A stretch of 64,000 nt of DNA. Origin: Rathayibacter sp. VKM Ac-2760 (GTDB lineage Bacteria > Actinomycetota > Actinomycetes > Actinomycetales > Microbacteriaceae). Numbering within the stretch: the first letter of the stretch is position 1; every line of letters starts with the position of its first letter. A model generated the notes under the pieces. That model was not told where the DNA came from. It saw only the letters and a list, made by a program, of their open reading frames with translations, and did no database searches. The stretch is from contig NZ_CP047173.1 in the NCBI RefSeq assembly GCF_009834185.1, forward strand, positions 558,001 to 622,000, written 5' to 3'. Below are positions 42,763-51,116 of the stretch, piece after piece. The position numbers and the translations under genes were made by a program.

Positions 42763-44283
42763 CTACAGCCCCTGCGCCAGGCGGTAGTACGCCGCGTTCG
42801 AGCGGATGTCGGCCTCGAAGCCGCGCAGGGTGGTCGACTCGTCGATGACGAGGAGCTCGACGCCGGCGATGCGGGCGAAGTCCTCCCACGCCTCCAGGCC
42901 GATCTGCGTGGTCATCACGGTGTGGTGCGCGGCGCCGGCGGTGATCCAGGCGGAGGCGCTGGTGCCGAAGTCCGGGGCCGGCTGCCAGACGGCGCGGCCG
43001 ACCGGCAGGTGCGGCAGCGACTGCGGCGGGACCACGGTGGTGACCTTGTTCGCGACCAGGCGGAAGCGCTCGCGCACGTCGCTCAGCGCGACGACGACCG
43101 CGTCACCGGCGTCGGCGGTGAAGACCAGGCGCACCGGGTCCTCGCGGCCGCCGATGCCCAGCGGGTGGATCTCGAGCGTGGCGCGCTGCGACGACAGCGA
43201 CGGGGACACCTCGAGCATGTGCGCGCCGAGGATGAGCTCCTCGCCGGGCGTCATGTCGTAGGTGTAGTCCTCCATCAGGCTGGTGCCGCCAGGCAGGCCG
43301 GCGCCCATCACCGCGGCGATGCGGATGAGGACGGCGGTCTTCCAGTCGCCCTCGCCGCCGAAGCCGTAGCCGTCGGCCATCAGGCGCTGCACGGCGAGGC
43401 CGGGCAGCTGGCGCAGTCCGCCGAGGTCCTCGAAGCTGTCGGTGAACGCCTCGAAGCCGCCCTCCTCCAGGAAGGAGCGCAGGCCGATCTCGATCGCCGC
43501 GCCGTAGCGGAGCGACTCGTGGCGCTCGCCGCCGGGGAGCAGCTCGGGCACCACGTCGTAGCTCTCCACGTACTCCGCGACCAGCGCGTCGATGTCGGCG
43601 TCCGTCGCGGCGTCCACGCGCTCGACGAGCTCGTTGACGCCCCAGGTGTTGACGCTCACGCCGAGGCGGATCTCGGCCTCGGTCTTGTCGCCCTCGGTGA
43701 CGGCGACGTTGCGCATGTTGTCGCCGAAGCGGGCGACCTTCATGCCCTGCGAGGCCGACCAGCCGGCCGCGGCGCGCGACCAGATGCCGATCGACTCGGT
43801 GACGCGGGCGTCGCTGGCGTGACCGACGACCGTCTTCCGCGGCACGCTCATCCGGCTGAGGATGTAGCCGTGCTCGCGGTCGCCGTGCGCGGCCTGGTTG
43901 AGGTTCATGAAGTCGAAGTCGATGTCCTGCCACGGCAGGGCCACGTTCGCCTGGGTGTGGAAGTGCAGCAGCGGCTTGGCCAGCGCGTCGAAGCCGTGGA
44001 TCCACATCTTCGAGGGGCTGAAGGTGTGCATCCAGGTGATGACGCCCACGACGGAGTCCTCGGAGTTCGCGTCGATCATCGTGCGGCGGATCGCGTCGGA
44101 GCTCTTCAGCACCGGCTTCCACTCGATGGTGACGGGGATGTCGCTGGACTCGTTCAGCTGCGCGACGACGGCCTGCGACTGCTCGGCGACCTGGCGGAGG
44201 GTGTCCTCGCCGTAGAGGTCCTGGCTGCCGGTGAGGAACCAGACGGTGCGGGTCGCGAGGTTCGGAATGATGCTGCGGGTCAT
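42763..44283 (-). CDS. araA: L-arabinose isomerase
   Basis: 506 residues, matching the family length of about 500. Converts L-arabinose to L-ribulose. Family motifs are visible: TVWFLTGSQDLYGEDTL at the N-terminus, WMHTFSPSKMWI near 95, FMNLNQAAHGDREHGYI near 125 and LMADGYGFGGEGDWKTA near 300, where metal-binding acidic residues lie; SLMEDYTYD follows near 335. ATG 44283 overlaps the araD stop (ATGA). It is the last gene of araB-araD-araA and is followed by a hairpin. Confidence 0.97.
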   Translation of the reverse strand: MTRSIIPNLATRTVWFLTGSQDLYGEDTLRQVAEQSQAVVAQLNESSDIPVTIEWKPVLKSSDAIRRTMIDANSEDSVVGVITWMHTFSPSKMWIHGFDALAKPLLHFHTQANVALPWQDIDFDFMNLNQAAHGDREHGYILSRMSVPRKTVVGHASDARVTESIGIWSRAAAGWSASQGMKVARFGDNMRNVAVTEGDKTEAEIRLGVSVNTWGVNELVERVDAATDADIDALVAEYVESYDVVPELLPGGERHESLRYGAAIEIGLRSFLEEGGFEAFTDSFEDLGGLRQLPGLAVQRLMADGYGFGGEGDWKTAVLIRIAAVMGAGLPGGTSLMEDYTYDMTPGEELILGAHMLEVSPSLSSQRATLEIHPLGIGGREDPVRLVFTADAGDAVVVALSDVRERFRLVANKVTTVVPPQSLPHLPVGRAVWQPAPDFGTSASAWITAGAAHHTVMTTQIGLEAWEDFARIAGVELLVIDESTTLRGFEADIRSNAAYYRLAQGL

Positions 44284-45029
44284 GCGAGTGCTCCGGTGGG
44301 GTTCTGTCCGTAGACGTTCTGGTAGCGGTCGAACAGGGCGTCGATCGACTCCTGCGGGATGGGGACGAGCTCGCCGCCCTGGCGCGCGATGTGCACGGTG
44401 CGGGCGACGTCCTCGGTCATCACCGCGGCCTTGACGGCGTCCTTCGCGTCCTTGCCGATGGTGAAGACGCCGTGGTTCTGCATCAGGACGGCGCGCGAGC
44501 GGTGGCCGGTGAGCGTCGAGACGACGCCGCGGCCGATCGAGTCGTCGCCGATGATCGCGAACGGGCCGAGCGGGATCTCGCCGCCGAACTCGTCCGCCAT
44601 CGCCGTGATCACGCACGGGATCGCCTCGGCGCGGGCGGCCCAGGCGGTGGCGTAGGTGGAGTGCGTGTGCACCTGGCCGCCGACCTCGGGCATCTCGCGG
44701 TAGACGTAGGCGTGCGCGGCGGTGTCGCTGGAGGGGCTGCGCTCGCTGCCGAGGCTGCCCGGGACGACGGCGCCGTCGAGGTCGCAGAGGATCATGTTCT
44801 CGGGCGCGAGGTCGTCGTAGGAGACGCCGCTCGGCTTGATCACGAAGAGGTCGGCGCCGGGTACGCGGCCGGAGATGTTGCCGCCGGTCCAGATGACCAG
44901 GCCGTAGCGGACGAGCTCGGCGTGCAGGCGGGCGACGTCCTCGCGGACGCGGGCGATCGCCGCCTCGACCTCGGGGCCGAATCCGGCGGGCGCAGTGCCG
45001 GCGGGCGCAGCGGTCTTGCTGTCGGTCAT
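44280..45029 (-). CDS. araD: L-ribulose-5-phosphate 4-epimerase
   Basis: 249 residues of class II aldolase/AraD fold. Zinc ligands are in VHTHSTYATAWAA near residue 120 and QNHGVFTIGKD near 200; GGNISGRV near 50 is the phosphate-binding motif. Converts L-ribulose 5-phosphate to D-xylulose 5-phosphate, feeding the pentose phosphate pathway. The N-terminus carries an extra Ala/Pro/Gly stretch of about 17 residues. ATG 45029 overlaps the araB stop, and its own stop overlaps the araA start. Confidence 0.96.
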   Translation of the reverse strand: MTDSKTAAPAGTAPAGFGPEVEAAIARVREDVARLHAELVRYGLVIWTGGNISGRVPGADLFVIKPSGVSYDDLAPENMILCDLDGAVVPGSLGSERSPSSDTAAHAYVYREMPEVGGQVHTHSTYATAWAARAEAIPCVITAMADEFGGEIPLGPFAIIGDDSIGRGVVSTLTGHRSRAVLMQNHGVFTIGKDAKDAVKAAVMTEDVARTVHIARQGGELVPIPQESIDALFDRYQNVYGQNPTGALA

Positions 45030-46639
45030 GCGGTGTCTCCTTGCGTGGTGAGGGTGTCGACGGCCGTCTGCTCGACGGCGAGGCCGGCGCGGTAGCGCTC
45101 GAGGTAGGCGGTGAAGCCGGCGACGTCGGCGCTGTCGGGCGCCACCGTCTCGAAGCCGGCGTCGCCGAAGACCTGCTCGGTCAGGTAGGAGTCGAGGGTG
45201 GTCCCCTCCTGGAGGCGGAACGCGGCGAGCACGGCCATGCCCCAGGGGCCGCCCTCGGAGGCGGTCGCGGCGACCGAGACGGGGGCGTCGAGCGCTCCGG
45301 CGAGGAAGCGCTGGGCGACTCCGGCCGTGCGGAACATGCCGCCGTGCGCGAACATCTCGTCGATCACGACGCCCTCGCCGGCCAGCACGCGCATGCCGAG
45401 CGCGAGCGTGCCGAACACGCCGTAGAGCTGCGCGCGCATGAAGTTGCCGAGGGTGAGGCGGGAGTCGGGGGTGCGGACCACGAGCGGCCGGCCCTCGACG
45501 AGCCCGGCGATCGGCTCGCCCGCGAGGTGGTTGTAGGCGAGCAGCCCGCCCGCATCGGCCTCGCCGGCGAGCGCCTCCGCGAAGAGGGTGCCGTAGACGG
45601 CGTCGCTGTCGGAGGGTCCACCCGAGGCCGCGGCGAACCGCGAGAACAGGCCGACCCAGCCGGCGAGCTCGCTCGCGCCGTTGTTGCAGTGCACCATCGC
45701 GACGAGATCGCCGGCCGGAGTCGCGACCAGGTCGAGCTCGTGGTGCACGCTCTCGAGCGGGCGCTCCAGGACGACCATCGCGAAGATGCTGGTGCCGGCG
45801 CTGACGTTGCCGGTGCGCGGGGCGACGGAGTTGGTGGCGACCATGCCGGTGCCGGCGTCGCCCTCGGGCGGGCAGAACGGAGCGCCGGCCTGGAGCGCGC
45901 CGGTGGGGTCGAGCAGGAGCGCGCCCTCGGCGGTGAGCTCGCCGGCGGCGGCGCCCGCGGGGAGCACGGCGGGCAGCAGCTCGCGGAGCGGCGGCAGGGT
46001 GCCGGCGACGCGGGCGTCGTAGCGCTCGAGCATGGTCTCGTCGTAGTCGCGGGTCGCCGGGTCGGTGGGGACCATGCCGGAGGCGTCGCCGACTCCGAGG
46101 ACCTTCTCGCCGGTGAGGCGCCAGTGCACGTAGCCCGCGAGGGTGGTGAGGAAGTCGATCCGCTCGACGTGCGGCTCGGAGTCGAGGACCGCCTGGTGCA
46201 GGTGCGCGAGCGACCAGCGCAGCGGGATGTTCGCGCCGAACAGCTCGGTCAGCTCGGCCGACGCGGGGCCGGTGCTGGTGTTGCGCCAGGTGCGGAACGG
46301 GACGAGGAGCTCGCCGGCCGCGTCGAAGGCGAGGTAGCCGTGCATCATCGCGGAGACGCCGAGCGCGCCGACCGTGGTGAGGCGCGCGCCGTGGCGCTTC
46401 TCGGCGTCGGCGACGAGGTCGGCGTAGGCGGCCTGGAGCCCCTCGTGCACGGCGTCGAGGGAGTAGGTCCAGCGGCGGTCGACGAGCTGGTTCTCCCACT
46501 CGTGGCTGCCGACGGCGAGGACCACGGACGGGTCGGCCGCGTCGACGAGGCAGGCCTTGATGCGGGTGGAGCCGAGCTCGATCCCGAGGGCGGTCGCGCC
46601 GCTCGTGATCGCCTCGGCGGGGGGCCGTCGCTGGTCCAT
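45026..46639 (-). CDS. araB: Ribulokinase-type FGGY carbohydrate kinase
   Basis: 537 residues. The N-terminal phosphate loop IELGSTRIKACLVD and the second-domain GTSIFAMVVLE and HGGMFRTAGVAQRFLA segments are FGGY-family features. Position and 4-nt coupling with araD and araA identify it as the kinase making L-ribulose 5-phosphate, although its sequence is of the actinobacterial group often annotated only as FGGY kinase. ATG 46639 starts the operon. A LacI-type operator lies 21 nt upstream. Confidence 0.92.
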   Translation of the reverse strand: MDQRRPPAEAITSGATALGIELGSTRIKACLVDAADPSVVLAVGSHEWENQLVDRRWTYSLDAVHEGLQAAYADLVADAEKRHGARLTTVGALGVSAMMHGYLAFDAAGELLVPFRTWRNTSTGPASAELTELFGANIPLRWSLAHLHQAVLDSEPHVERIDFLTTLAGYVHWRLTGEKVLGVGDASGMVPTDPATRDYDETMLERYDARVAGTLPPLRELLPAVLPAGAAAGELTAEGALLLDPTGALQAGAPFCPPEGDAGTGMVATNSVAPRTGNVSAGTSIFAMVVLERPLESVHHELDLVATPAGDLVAMVHCNNGASELAGWVGLFSRFAAASGGPSDSDAVYGTLFAEALAGEADAGGLLAYNHLAGEPIAGLVEGRPLVVRTPDSRLTLGNFMRAQLYGVFGTLALGMRVLAGEGVVIDEMFAHGGMFRTAGVAQRFLAGALDAPVSVAATASEGGPWGMAVLAAFRLQEGTTLDSYLTEQVFGDAGFETVAPDSADVAGFTAYLERYRAGLAVEQTAVDTLTTQGDTA

Positions 46640-46660
46640 TGCACTCCTCGCTGAGGGCCA

Positions 46661-46716
46661 TGTGACCGTTCACAAAGCCACGGGCCAGCGTAGGCGAAGG
46701 CGCTCGCCGTCGGCAA
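46661..46716 (-). promoter_or_regulatory. araBDA promoter and LacI-type operator
   Basis: On the minus strand, TTGCCG (46716-46711) and TACGCT (46692-46687) are 18 nt apart. The palindrome TGTGACCGTTCACA (plus strand, 46661-46674) follows where the transcript would begin, placing a repressor as a roadblock just downstream of the start site. The adjacent LacI-type gene is the obvious candidate regulator. Confidence 0.65.
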
Positions 46717-46807
46717 GCGCGGTGCTTGTCCTGAGCCGCCCCCTGTGCGGCTCAGCGCGGTCGGCTCGCCTGCGTGGTGCGTTCCGTGGAGCGGGTCGCG
46801 TCGCGCT

Positions 46808-46847
46808 CATGCTGGTCGAGTAGCCCCGGAGGGGCGTATCGAGACCC
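46808..46847 (+). repeat. GTATCGAGACC palindrome, CCCC/GGGG stem variant
   Basis: A single clean copy, tgctggtcgagtagccccgg onward, in which the central stem is CCCC-GGA-GGGG instead of the common CCGC/GCGG. The paired change supports selection on the fold. Confidence 0.8.
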
Positions 46848-46868
46848 GCCCCCGCCGGAACCCCGGCC

Positions 46869-47867
46869 TCAGCGTGCCCGCGTCGAGTCCCGCTCCACCA
46901 GCACCGGCGGCACCGGCCGGTCGACGGCGGCCGGCTCGCCGCGGAGCTCCGCCAGCACCACGCCGATGGTGCGGCGGCCGACCTCGGCGAAGTCCTGCCG
47001 GATCGTCGTCAGCGGCGGCCGGTAGTGCGCGGCCTCCGGCACGTCGTCGAAGCCGACGACGCTCAGGTCCTCGGGCACCCGCACGTCCCGATCGGCGCAG
47101 GCGTGCAGCAGTCCGAGCGCCATCTGGTCGTTGCCCGCGACCACCGCGGTGAGCTCGGCGACCTCGTCGAGCAGCCGCAGGCCCGCGCGGTAGCCCGACT
47201 CCGCCGTCCAGTCGCCGCTGATCACGGCCGCCGGCTCCAGCCCGGCCCCCGCCATCCGCGCGGTGAACCCGTCGAGCCGCGCGTGTGCCTCCACCCAGTG
47301 CTGCGGGCCGGCGAGATGCGCGATGCGGATGTGCCCGAGCGCGAGGAGGTGCTCGGTGGCGAGCCGCGCGCCCGCCGCCTGGTCGACGAGGAGACGCGGG
47401 TCGGCGCCACGGCCCGCCGCGCCGAGCGTGACGAACGGCACCCCGATCGCGAGGCTCTCGATCGCGTCGAGCGCGCGCTCCTGCGGTGCCAGCACGACGA
47501 TCGCCTCGACCGCCTCGCGCTGGAGGTGCTCGAGCCCGTCGGCCAGCGACTCCGCGTCGGGCGCCGCGTTCACGACCGGGACCCGGTAGCCGGCGTCCCG
47601 GGCGGCCTGCTCGATCGCGGCCATCGCGGTGGCCGTGCCGTAGAAGCTGTGGCTCTCCGCCGCGAGGATGCCGATCAGTCCCGAGCGTCCGGCCGCGAGT
47701 GCGCGGGCCGCGGCGCTGCGCCGGAAGCCGAGGTCGTCGATCGCCGCGAGCACCTTGTCGCGGGTGCGCGGCCGGACCTGCGGGCTGTCGTTGAGCACGC
47801 GCGAGACGGTCTGGTACGAGACGCCGGCGCTCACGGCGACGTCGCGGATCGTCGGCTGTCTCGGCAT
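46869..47867 (-). CDS. LacI-family transcriptional regulator, probable arabinose operon repressor
   Basis: 332 residues: a helix-turn-helix (TIRDVAVSAGVSYQTVSRVLND) at the N-terminus, hinge RSAAARALAAGRSG and an effector domain ending SVVGFDDVPEAAHYRPPLTTIRQDF. ATG 47867. Located 229 nt upstream of araB in the same direction, with its own promoter separated from the ara operon by a repeat copy. A LacI-type operator sits at the araB promoter, so repression of araBDA relieved by arabinose or a derivative is the simplest model. Confidence 0.9.
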   Translation of the reverse strand: MPRQPTIRDVAVSAGVSYQTVSRVLNDSPQVRPRTRDKVLAAIDDLGFRRSAAARALAAGRSGLIGILAAESHSFYGTATAMAAIEQAARDAGYRVPVVNAAPDAESLADGLEHLQREAVEAIVVLAPQERALDAIESLAIGVPFVTLGAAGRGADPRLLVDQAAGARLATEHLLALGHIRIAHLAGPQHWVEAHARLDGFTARMAGAGLEPAAVISGDWTAESGYRAGLRLLDEVAELTAVVAGNDQMALGLLHACADRDVRVPEDLSVVGFDDVPEAAHYRPPLTTIRQDFAEVGRRTIGVVLAELRGEPAAVDRPVPPVLVERDSTRAR

Positions 47868-47936
47868 GGGGTCACCGTAGCGCTCGCCGCGCTCACGGTT
47901 CGGAGTGCCCGCCACCCCGATCGCGGCGGCCTCGCT

Positions 47937-48006
47937 GCAGAACATCAGCCGGAAGGGCATCTCATCGACGATCAGCGATGAGCGGCGCTCGTGGCTGACG
48001 TTCTGC
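47937..48006. repeat. Family-F hairpin with nested inner stem
   Basis: The outer arms gcagaacatcagcc (47937-47950) and ggctgacgttctgc (47993-48006) pair with one mismatch. Inside, CTCATCG (from 47961) and CGATGAG form a second stem. It shares its arm with the hairpin at 42427-42489. It lies in the 211-nt gap between the LacI gene and a short membrane-protein gene. Confidence 0.7.
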
Positions 48007-48078
48007 CGCGACTCCCGCGCTCAGCCCGGGCTCGGTACGGTGAAGCTGAAGATCCTCTCACGCAGTCAGGAGCCGGAC

Positions 48079-48395
48079 GTGGACGACCAGCAGATCGGAG
48101 TGCTCGTCGCGCTCGTCGTGGGGATCGCCGTCCTCGGCTCCGTCATCGCCACGGTCCTCCGCCTGCGCGCCGGCGCTCCCGGTGCGCGTCCCGGCCCGCC
48201 GAGCGGGTCGTCGCCCGCCGCCGCGACGGGCGGAGACGCCGGATCGGGTGCCGCCGACGGGCGCGACGGCGGCCGGGCCCCGGCGCGGACGGCCCCGACG
48301 CCGGCCCGTCCGGCGGGGATCCCGACGGCGGCGGCTCGAGCGGCGGCGCCTCGGATGGCGGCGGCTCGGACGGAGGCGGCGGCGGCGGCGACTGA
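48079..48395 (+). CDS. Small membrane protein, apparently frameshifted
   Basis: GTG 48079 opens a frame with one clear membrane segment (IGVLVALVVGIAVLGSVIAT, residues 6-25) and a Gly/Ala/Ser-rich tail. In that frame the reading continues past 48395 into repeat DNA. In the frame one base earlier the sequence from about 48282 reads GADGPDAGPSGGDPDGGG and ends in a Gly/Asp tail at TGA 48393-48395, with almost every third position G or C, as expected for coding sequence. A missing base in the gggcccc run at 48275-48281 would join the two. The product would be a short single-span protein with a glycine-rich tail. Family unknown. Confidence 0.45.
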
Positions 48396-48433
48396 ACCTC
48401 CGCGGGCCGGCGGGACCCGCAACCTCCGTCCGA

Positions 48434-48700
48434 CCTCCGGCTCGCGGTTCCGCGTCCGGCTCGCAGAATCGGGACATTCCGGCGTGCCGAAGCCGGTTCT
48501 ACGAGCCGGAGGTGCTGCTGCTCCCGACCTCCGGCTCGTGGTTTCGAGTCCGGCTCGCTAGATCCGACGGTTCCAACGTGCCGGAGCCGGTTCTACGAGC
48601 CGAAGGTGCTGCTCCCGACCTTCGGCTCGCAGCTTCGCGTCCGGCTCGCGAGATCCGGCTGTTCCGGCGTGCCGGAGCCGGTTCCACGAGCCGAAAGTGC
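48434..48700. repeat. Three units of the GGCTCGCGG nested-palindrome family
   Basis: Three units of roughly 90 bp, each starting cctccggctcgcgg-like and ending gttctacgagccggaggtgc-like, arranged head to tail. They are relatives of the 32379-33485 array, but the right half reads CTACGAGCCGG rather than CCGCGTGCCGG. They fill the 359-nt gap ahead of the metal-sensor gene. Confidence 0.8.
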
Positions 48701-48726
48701 ACACCGAGTCGACGGGCCTTCCCGTC

Positions 48727-48748
48727 AGTACATCGATCGCTGTACTCT
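48727..48748 (+). promoter_or_regulatory. Operator and -10 region of the metal-sensor operon
   Basis: AGTACA (48727-48732) and TGTACT (48741-48746) form a perfect 6-bp inverted repeat with an 8-nt spacer. The right arm overlaps a TACTCT -10-like box (48743-48748), only 6 nt before GTG 48755, so the transcript is probably leaderless and blocked by the sensor bound here. Confidence 0.55.
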
Positions 48749-48754
48749 GCGGGA

Positions 48755-49147
48755 GTGACCTCCACCCCGATCGCCCTCACGGCCCCGCCCGCCGCGCCCA
48801 CCGCTGCGCCCCCCGCCGTCACCGCGACGCTCACCCACACCGCCGCGCTCGCCCGGCTCGGCGCCGCGCTCTCCGACCCCACCCGCGCGAGCATCCTGCT
48901 GATGCTGCGCGAGGCCCCCGCCTACCCGTCCGATCTCGCCGACGCCCTCGGCGTGTCCCGGCAGTCGATGTCCAACCACCTCGCCTGTCTGCGCGGCTGC
49001 GGCCTCGTCACCGCCGTCCCGGAGGGCCGCCGCACCTGGTACCGCCTCGCCGACGGGCACCTCGCCCCCGCGCTCGACGACCTGCTCCGCGTCGTCCTCT
49101 ACGTCGATCCCGGCTGCTGCTCCGGCGACGCCTGCACCTGCTCGTGA
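48755..49147 (+). CDS. cmtR: ArsR/SmtB-family metal sensor, CmtR-like
   Basis: 130 residues. The winged helix covers about 30-115. In the recognition helix, HLACLRGCGLV carries Cys78 and Cys82, the same four-residue spacing as Cys57/Cys61 of Mycobacterium tuberculosis CmtR, which binds Cd(II)/Pb(II) there; the C-terminal cluster Cys121, Cys122, Cys127, Cys129 can supply the third ligand. Metal binding should release it from the operator just upstream. GTG 48755 begins the gene and its stop overlaps the start of the efflux gene (GTGA). The 25-residue Pro/Ala-rich N-terminal extension is unusual for the family. Confidence 0.9.
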   Translation: MTSTPIALTAPPAAPTAAPPAVTATLTHTAALARLGAALSDPTRASILLMLREAPAYPSDLADALGVSRQSMSNHLACLRGCGLVTAVPEGRRTWYRLADGHLAPALDDLLRVVLYVDPGCCSGDACTCS

Positions 49148-49797
49148 CCGCCCTCACCGTCGACCGCCGCGCCCTGCTGCGCCGCCGCGTGCGCCTGATC
49201 GTCGCGGCGACCATCGGCTACAACCTCGTCGAGGCGGCCGTCGCGCTGAGCGCCGGCGCCGCCGCGTCCTCGACCGCGCTGGTCGGCTTCGGCCTCGACT
49301 CGGGCGTCGAGGTGCTCTCGGCCGCCGCCGTCGCCTGGCAGTTCACCCGCCGCGACCCGGAGCGCTGGGAGCGGGGGACTCTGCGGGTCGTCGCCGTCGC
49401 GTTCTTCGCGCTCGCGGCCTCCGTCGGCGTCTCGTCGGTGCTCGCGCTGACCGGCGGGCGGGAGGCGGAGCACAGCACCGTCGGCCTCGTCCTCACCGCG
49501 CTCAGCCTGCTGGTGATGCCGGGGCTCTCCCTCGCCGAGCGGCGCGTCGGAGTCGAGCTCGACTCCCCGGCCGTCGTCGCCGACTCGAAGCAGACCCTCG
49601 TCTGCGCGGCGCTGTCCGCCGCCATCCTGCTCGGCCTGGTCCTCGACTCCGCGCTCGGCTGGTGGTGGGCCGACCCGGTCGCCGGCCTGGTCATCGTCGC
49701 GTTCGCCCTGCGCGAGGGAGCGGAGGCGTGGCGCGGCGACGCCTGCGCCACCTCCGTCGGCCTCGTCCTCGAGGACGAGGAGCACGCCGGCCACTGA
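49144..49797 (+). CDS. Cation diffusion facilitator-like metal efflux protein
   Basis: 217 residues with about five or six hydrophobic segments. The transport-site motifs of cation diffusion facilitators appear as FGLDSGVEV near residue 50 and VADSKQTLVCA near 145, the second with the conserved Asp. It lacks the C-terminal cytoplasmic metal-binding domain, like other short actinobacterial members. With the CmtR-like sensor it forms a two-gene metal-export operon, probably for Cd, Pb or Zn. Confidence 0.88.
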   Translation: MTALTVDRRALLRRRVRLIVAATIGYNLVEAAVALSAGAAASSTALVGFGLDSGVEVLSAAAVAWQFTRRDPERWERGTLRVVAVAFFALAASVGVSSVLALTGGREAEHSTVGLVLTALSLLVMPGLSLAERRVGVELDSPAVVADSKQTLVCAALSAAILLGLVLDSALGWWWADPVAGLVIVAFALREGAEAWRGDACATSVGLVLEDEEHAGH

Positions 49798-49862
49798 GCG
49801 ATCGAGCCCGGCCGCCCCGCCGCTGCCAGGCTCCGTGCACTCCGGCGGGGGATGCTCGAGGC

Positions 49863-50753
49863 ATGCTCCCCGCCGTTCCCGACGCCCTCGTTCCGCTCGC
49901 TCTGCGGCTCGCCCGCGCCAACCGCACGTTCGTCTCCGCGGACGGCGCCCGCCGCCGGATCCGCGAGAACGCGCTCCGGCCGACGCGCTTCGGCCCGCCC
50001 CCGCGGCTGCGGCCCGGCGTGCGCGTCGACGTCGAGCAGGTCGGCGGCCGGCCGGTCTACACGATCCGGCCGCAGCGGATCCGCGGTGGCGTGGTCTACG
50101 TGCACGGCGGCGGCTGGGTGAACGAGATCGCGCCGCAGCACTGGTGGCTCGCCGCCCGCATCGCCGACGAGGCCTCGGTCGCGGTGACCCTCCCGATCTA
50201 CCGGCTCGTCCCCTTCGGGACCGCGGTCGAGGCCCGCGACGGCGTGCTCGCGCTGGTGCGCCGGAGTCTCGAGCGGCACGGAGCGACGGCGCTCGCCGGC
50301 GACTCGGCCGGAGGTCAGATCGCGCTCTCGACCGCCCTGGCCCTGCGCGACGAGGGCGTCGCCCTGCCGCTGACCACGCTCATCTCGCCCGCGCTCGATC
50401 TCTCCTGGAGCAACCCGCGCATCCCCGAGGTGCAGCCGAGCGACCCGTGGCTGGGCACGCCCGGCGGCCGCGTCCTGGCCGAGAAGTGGCGCGGTGGGCT
50501 CGATCTGCTCGACCCGATCGTGAGTCCCCTCTTCGGAGACCTCGCCGGCCTCGGCCCGATCAGCGTGTACACCGGCACCCGCGACGTGCTGAATCCCGAC
50601 GCGCACGTCCTCGCCGAGAGGGCGGCGGCGGCCGGCGTGCCGTTCGAGCTGCACGAGGCGGTCGGTCAGCTCCACGTGTACCCGCTGGTGCCGACCCGCG
50701 CGGGCCGGGACGCGCAGCACGACCTGGTCGACGGCGTCCGCGCCGCGCTCTGA
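49863..50753 (+). CDS. Alpha/beta hydrolase, hormone-sensitive lipase (HSL) family
   Basis: 296 residues. The oxyanion-hole motif HGGG is at residues 81-84 and the nucleophile elbow GDSAGG at 146-151 (Ser148). The acid lies in YTGTRDVLNPDA near 240 and the His in QLHVYPL near 272. The family hydrolyses short-chain esters. No signal peptide. ATG 49863 has GCTCGAGGC upstream, a weak site. It runs in the same direction as the metal operon but 65 nt away, so is probably a separate unit. Confidence 0.88.
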   Translation: MLPAVPDALVPLALRLARANRTFVSADGARRRIRENALRPTRFGPPPRLRPGVRVDVEQVGGRPVYTIRPQRIRGGVVYVHGGGWVNEIAPQHWWLAARIADEASVAVTLPIYRLVPFGTAVEARDGVLALVRRSLERHGATALAGDSAGGQIALSTALALRDEGVALPLTTLISPALDLSWSNPRIPEVQPSDPWLGTPGGRVLAEKWRGGLDLLDPIVSPLFGDLAGLGPISVYTGTRDVLNPDAHVLAERAAAAGVPFELHEAVGQLHVYPLVPTRAGRDAQHDLVDGVRAAL

Positions 50754-50763
50754 CCCCGGAGCG

Positions 50764-50960
50764 ACCTCCGGCTCGCGGAATCGCCTCCGGCTCGCGGAAA
50801 CGGCCGGATTCCGCGAGCCGGAGTCGCTTCTGCGTGCCGGGAGGTGTCGGAGCGACGTCGGGCTCGGAGAAACGCGTCCGGCTCGTCGAAACGGCGCGGT
50901 TCCGCGAGCCGAGGGTCGTTCCGCGTGCCGGAGTTCGTTCCGCGAGCCGAACGGCCCGGA
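50764..50960. repeat. Two units of the GGCTCGCGG nested-palindrome family
   Basis: Starts 10 nt after the hydrolase stop: cctccggctcgcggaa, a second ctccggctcgcggaa, then ttccgcgagccggag, followed by a second diverged unit ending ttccgcgagccgaac. Here the inner symmetry GGCTCGCGGAA/TTCCGCGAGCC is perfect, which identifies the core of the family. Confidence 0.8.
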
Positions 50961-51025
50961 TCGCACTCGGATCCGCACCCGATGACACGCAGCGCCCCGC
51001 TCGCCGGCCGGTCACGCCCGACCGC

Positions 51026-51101
51026 CGTGCACAACTCAGGCCAGAACCCCCGAATCCGTCGAAATCGGTCGAATCCGCCCTTTCAGCCTGAGTTGTGCAC
51101 G
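51026..51101. repeat. Family-E hairpin (CGTGCACAACTCAGGC arms)
   Basis: Perfect 16-bp inverted repeat: cgtgcacaactcaggc at 51026-51041 and its complement at 51086-51101, with a 44-nt loop. It lies 15 nt beyond the rhaI stop codon and may terminate or stabilise that transcript. With the GGCTCGCGG units it accounts for the 363-nt gap. Confidence 0.75.
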
Positions 51102-51116
51102 CGTCTCCGCCGAGAC

